Assembly: GCA_011634665.1 (NCBI GenBank)
Contig: WAEK01000002.1
Location: 248,001-312,000, forward strand
DNA from: Mortierella sp. BCC40632
Lineage: Eukaryota; Mortierellomycota; Mortierellomycetes; Mortierellales; Mortierellaceae
Direction: 5' to 3'
DNA length: 64,000 bases
The position numbers and the translations under genes were made by a program. Positions 60,402-64,000 of the stretch are shown piece by piece (positions within the stretch are counted from its first letter, which is position 1; every line of letters begins with the position of its first letter). The notes below the pieces were generated by a model. That model was not told the DNA's origin. It saw only the letters and a program-made list of their open reading frames with translations, and searched no databases.

Positions 60402-61789
60402 ATGACATCTCACTCTGCCGCTACCATCTCGCAGACCCGCGTCCTTCTCGTCAAGCCCGTTGAGGGCTCCAAGCCTGACAAGTCGCACTTCAGGACTGTC
60501 ACTGTCACCGATCCTGAACCAGAGTTGGTCGACAACGCAGTCCTTGTCAAGAACTTGGTCTTTTCGCTCGACCCTTGTATGTACTACTGTACCAATATCC
60601 TCTCCCTCTCCCCCTCTTCTTTCTCTCACTTTCCCAGGAAGACTCCTCACACGGTCGCCACTAAATGGAGAGTCTTGGAAAGCATAACTTTCTTTGGCAA
60701 CAGACTCTGTTCCGGATAGACTCCTTATTCTGGATTACGAACCTGGTTCTGATTCTTCGGACTCCATCATTCTGCTCACCTCTATGCTCTTTGGCTCTCT
60801 AGATATCAGGCCTACTGATGCTAATTTCGAATCTGTCGATGGTAGTGTTATCGTCGGCTTCGGCATTGGCACCGTCATCAAGTCCAAGAATGATCAGTTC
60901 CCAGTTGGAGCCTCGCTCTTTGGCCCACTTCGTTGGGAAGAGTACACTGTTCTTGATCAGGCTGCCCTGGCTGAGGGTTTCCGTCTCAATCAGGCCCCTG
61001 GTCTCCCTCTGAGTGTCTACAACGGTGTTCTTGGTTTGTCAGGATTGACTGTGTGGGACTCGCTCAACTTTGTTGGAGACCTCAAGGCAGGAGAGGCCAT
61101 CCTCATCTCGAGTGCTGCTGGGTAAGTCCCTGACTTGATTCATGTTGTTCTTCTTTGCATCTAAAGCAACGCCTCAGGAGACTTTATCCTTTTGCTCTAA
61201 CTCATCTTTCTTTCTTCATTCTTTCTTTTCTCCTCCCTCCAACAGCACTCTTGGTCAGCTCGCAGGTCAGTTGGCTAAGCGAAAGGGTCTTCGAGTCTTT
61301 GGTAGCGCAGGCTCGGACGAAAAGGTTGCATTCCTCAAGAACGAGCTTGGCTTCGATGGTGCCTTCAACTACAAGACTCAAGACAAGCGCCAGGCTCTCA
61401 AGGAACTTGTTGGAGAACGTGGTCTTGACATCTACTATGATCTTGTCCTAGACGACACTCTTGATGTGGCTATTGAGCTTCTTAACCCCCATGGCCGCAT
61501 TCTTGGTATTGGGGCCCTTGCACTCCACCAGGGTCAAGCTCCATTTGCTCCAACGAATTTGATGTTGCTCATCGCAAAGTCACTGCGATATGAGGGTTAC
61601 ATGGTCTATGAGCGATTTGATCAGTTCATACCTTTTTGGAAGGAGCTTACACCTTTGGTGAAGAGTGGGGAGATCAAGTACACTAACAATAACATTCGAG
61701 GTAGTATTGGAGACCTCGTGGAGACCTATCTCAAGTTCTTGAATGGAGGATATTCAGGCAGGGTCAGCTTTGAGGTGGACAAGAACTAG
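60402..61789 (+). CDS. NADP-dependent medium-chain oxidoreductase (PTGR1/alkenal reductase type)
   Basis: Zinc-independent MDR-family reductase, of the group reducing alpha,beta-unsaturated aldehydes and ketones with NADPH. Three exons: 60402-60576, 60803-61121 and 61246-61789. Phase-consistent joins (T|AT = Tyr, GG|C = Gly) give 345 aa, the usual family length. The N-terminal catalytic half has VFSLDPYIRPTDANF, with Ile-Arg-Pro where many members have Met-Arg-Gly/Arg. Then come GFGIGTV, LPLSVYNGVLGLSGLTVWDSL, the nucleotide loop SSAAGTLGQLAGQLA, and GFDGAFNYKTQD. An AATAAA at 61848 follows the stop by 59 nt. The true substrate is not visible. Confidence 0.9.
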
Positions 61790-61847
61790 ATAATCCCTTC
61801 GTGTACTGACAATGTAAATACCGAGCCCTGCAAAAAATCATTCCTTC

Positions 61848-61853
61848 AATAAA
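61848..61853 (+). terminator. MDR oxidoreductase polyadenylation signal
   Basis: AATAAA 59 nt after the stop codon of the oxidoreductase. Confidence 0.6.
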
Positions 61854-62897
61854 TCAGACCAATTGATGCAATCAAATGCAGTGTACCCCGAGATCTAAGG
61901 AGGACTTTTTCTTTATGTGTGTGTGTCTGCTCTGAGGGTCATTTGAAGAACACAGGAACGGCACTGGCGCTGTTCATTGTTTTCTCGACTCCATCTCACT
62001 CACACACTCCAGCCCCTTTGACTTCATTTTCTTGGTCTCACCTGCTTCCTCTTTTGAACCTTTGTTCACGCTCTTGGATTCTGACAGAAACAAATAGATC
62101 AACCCTTCATTGACATCTGGAAGTGAGATTCATTTTTTTTAACGGGGCTGTCCTGAAAGGTAAGGCACCTACTCTTCTACCGCACTACAGTCCCACGTGA
62201 TGGAAGCCAGATGAACAGCAGCCTCGAGAAAAAAAACAAAAAACAAAAAACTCTAGAGTAGCGCTTCCGAAAGATATTTTGGTTTCCTTGTCCTGGATTT
62301 AGAGAATTTGGTCAAGAGTTCAGCCCAAGGTTAGGCAAGGATTGCCTCCTAGGAAAATGTATCCAATAGGGTTCCATGTAAACAGATATACAGTACATTG
62401 GCTCATTCTCGGCATACCGGGACTCGATCGAAGCTTGGAAACCAAGTTGACGTCCGAAATTCAGGATATGCGCTATACAGTTTTTCACTGAGTCGTCTAA
62501 CAAACAAGATCGCCACCAGTGAGACTTATTGCCCTTTCGTACTTTTAAAAAAACGACGCCACCCGGGCTCTGATACGCCACTCTTCGCCACAGGTCAACT
62601 GTATGGTAGGTAGGGCGGGCGGAATGCCCTCTATAGATAATTGTATATCTGGAATCTCTCTGCTCTGTAGTAACAAACAGGATTCATGGCAGAAAGAAAA
62701 GGGCAACTCTCGAAAGCACTGTACCGTTACTTTTTCGTCTTGCAGATGTGCTTCTTTCTTTTACCTTCTATCCGCTCTTCTTTTCATGACAGCCGTTCAA
62801 TCAAAATAGCCACCTTTTGTCCTTGCATAGACTAAATCCTTGCTACCATCAGTGCATGTTAATGGCGGAATCCTCGTCGGGCTTGTAAGACACGACC

Positions 62898-62965
62898 ATG
62901 CGCCCGTTATCCAGGAATGCGCCCGTTATCCAGGAATGCGCCCGTTATCCAGGAGTGCGCCCGAA
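62898..62965. repeat. 19-bp direct tandem repeat, about 3.5 copies
   Basis: The unit ATGCGCCCGTTATCCAGGA is present three times head to tail without spacers, followed by a partial fourth copy starting GTGCGCCCG. Copies are identical, so the array is young. Confidence 0.95.
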
Positions 62966-63826
62966 TGGGCTTTTCTCCCAAGAATAGGGTTGCATGCAAA
63001 CCGTGGAAAAGGATGTTCCTCCAACACAAGGACCTGCGAAGAAAAAAAAAAAAAAAAAACTCATGTTTCCTATTGTCCAGTAGTTCGACACTGATTCAAA
63101 TCATTAGCCATTCTCTGGAATGCTAGGCAGGCACGAAGTAAATACTGCTAAGCGATCAAGTAGGCAGGGAAACTGTCGGCTATCCTCGAAGCTAGAGTTT
63201 ACCACAAAAGTTCATCCACTTTCTGTCGTACGCAACGGTGCAAATTGAACACGGTCTCTTTTCGGCGAGGACGATTCATCAGAGGTTACCTTCGACTCTT
63301 ATCCCAAAAGCTATTAGTGAGTATCGTGCAAAGACAGCAGCATGTCTACGATCTTTGTCGGGAGGTCCACCTGAGCTTTTCTCAATCTGACTACCTAATG
63401 GGCACTTCATAATTCCTTTTTAGGCCCGCTCCAATGAACCTCAATTACCTTCCAAAGCGGCACAAGGTACAAGATAGCCACTGCATGACAATCTAACATG
63501 TAGCATGGTCCTTTTTGCCTAGCTCAGGATAGCTGCGCTTGTTAGACTGTCCCTTCGTCTGTCGCAAATCAAATAGTACACCCGCAAAAATTGGAAGCGT
63601 TTTCGCTTCCAAAACAGACAAAGTGATATTGATTTCCTGTTCCCACAGCCAACTCTTCCCTTTCCTTCTTCAGAGCCTTTTGGTGCTTCGCGCATGCACA
63701 TCCCCTAACATGATCAAAGTAAGTTTTAGCAAAGGCGTAACACAGTACGACGTGACTGAGCCAAGCCTAGGTTCGACAGCCTAAGTGACTAAGATGTTAC
63801 TGATCGGCCAGACAGCGTCCCGCAAG

Positions 63827-63832
63827 TATAAG
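63827..63832 (+). promoter_or_regulatory. TATA box of the edge gene
   Basis: TATAAG within AGTATAAGAGACC, about 90 bp before the ATG at 63918. The position and the CA-rich leader that follows suit a core promoter. Confidence 0.45.
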
Positions 63833-63917
63833 AGACCCCAAAGGCCTCAGTTCTGTCCTTCAACAAACTCACCACCATCATCTGCAACAACAGAAGCGAT
63901 CCTCTTATTGTTTCCAT

Positions 63918-64000
63918 ATGCTCCCCCCTGGTCTTCCTACGCTTATCCTTGGCGCTCTCATCGCCACAGCTGCCGTCAACGGAGTCTTCGCTGCTCCTGA
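63918..64000 (+). CDS. Secreted protein, 5' fragment (cut by window edge)
   Basis: ATG at 63918 begins a textbook signal peptide: a short start (MLPPGLP), a hydrophobic core (TLILGALIATAAV) and an Ala-x-Ala-like cleavage region (NGVFAAP). Only 27 codons are inside the window, so the mature protein cannot be named. A TATA box lies about 90 bp upstream. Confidence 0.6.
   Translation, partial: MLPPGLPTLILGALIATAAVNGVFAAP

Larger units (their letters stand above)
61854..63917. other. Non-coding spacer
   Basis: No gene recognised. It contains the 19-bp tandem repeat at 62898-62965, an A tract near 63042-63059 and short AC-rich runs. The right end is the promoter of the partial gene at the edge. 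Confidence 0.5.

Noticed and set aside
62898..62965. Possible CRISPR-like direct repeats
   Set aside because: Copies are head to tail without spacers in a eukaryotic genome, so this is a simple minisatellite.

Overview
This window is eukaryotic nuclear DNA, most likely from an early-diverging fungus. Mortierellomycotina is my best guess, inferred from gene content and style rather than from any alignment. Genes are split by short GT-AG introns with GTAAGT/GTATGT-type donors. Several proteins carry signal or mitochondrial presequences. Long poly-A/poly-T and CT/GA tracts occur in most introns and spacers. No rRNA, tRNA or CRISPR array was recognised.

Left arm (1-24 kb). ILV5 (minus) and ILV2 (plus) are divergently transcribed from a shared 635-bp spacer and encode consecutive steps of mitochondrial valine/isoleucine synthesis. 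ILV2 converges on a secreted-ectodomain kelch membrane protein with a long cytoplasmic tail. A GT61-like glycosyltransferase with an acidic tail (minus) is divergent from an eight-exon phosphoglucomutase (plus), which contains a GC-AG intron. A bestrophin-family anion channel follows.

Middle (24-42 kb). Two single-pass membrane proteins on the minus strand share a Cys-containing INFYxDDxC ectodomain motif and look like tandem paralogues. Beyond them is a gene-poor stretch. It holds a small family of low-complexity proteins that share a hydrophobic C-terminal tail (two open copies, one frameshifted relic, one faint relic), a solo LTR with a perfect 5-bp target-site duplication, and a cysteine-rich secreted-protein gene broken by two frame changes and an in-frame TAG.

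Right arm (42-64 kb). The ribonucleotide reductase large subunit (minus) appears to need a 3-nt microexon to encode the conserved Asp of its ATP cone. Next is a GABA-B-like class C GPCR with an N-terminal ligand-binding module, seven membrane helices and a C-terminal PH-like segment. Three of its splice or reading-frame points are damaged or obscured at homopolymers. Then comes an apolipoprotein-O/MIC26-MIC27-type protein of 1,283 residues whose C-terminal ~1,150 residues are coiled coil and Trp-Trp repeats. An NADP-dependent MDR oxidoreductase (plus) follows, and a secreted-protein gene is cut by the right edge.

The most unusual items are the giant MIC26/27-like repeat protein, the 3-nt RNR microexon and the GPCR with a PH-like tail. 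All exon boundaries were read by eye from splice consensus and reading-frame phase. They need RNA-seq confirmation, especially inside the glycosyltransferase and the GPCR.
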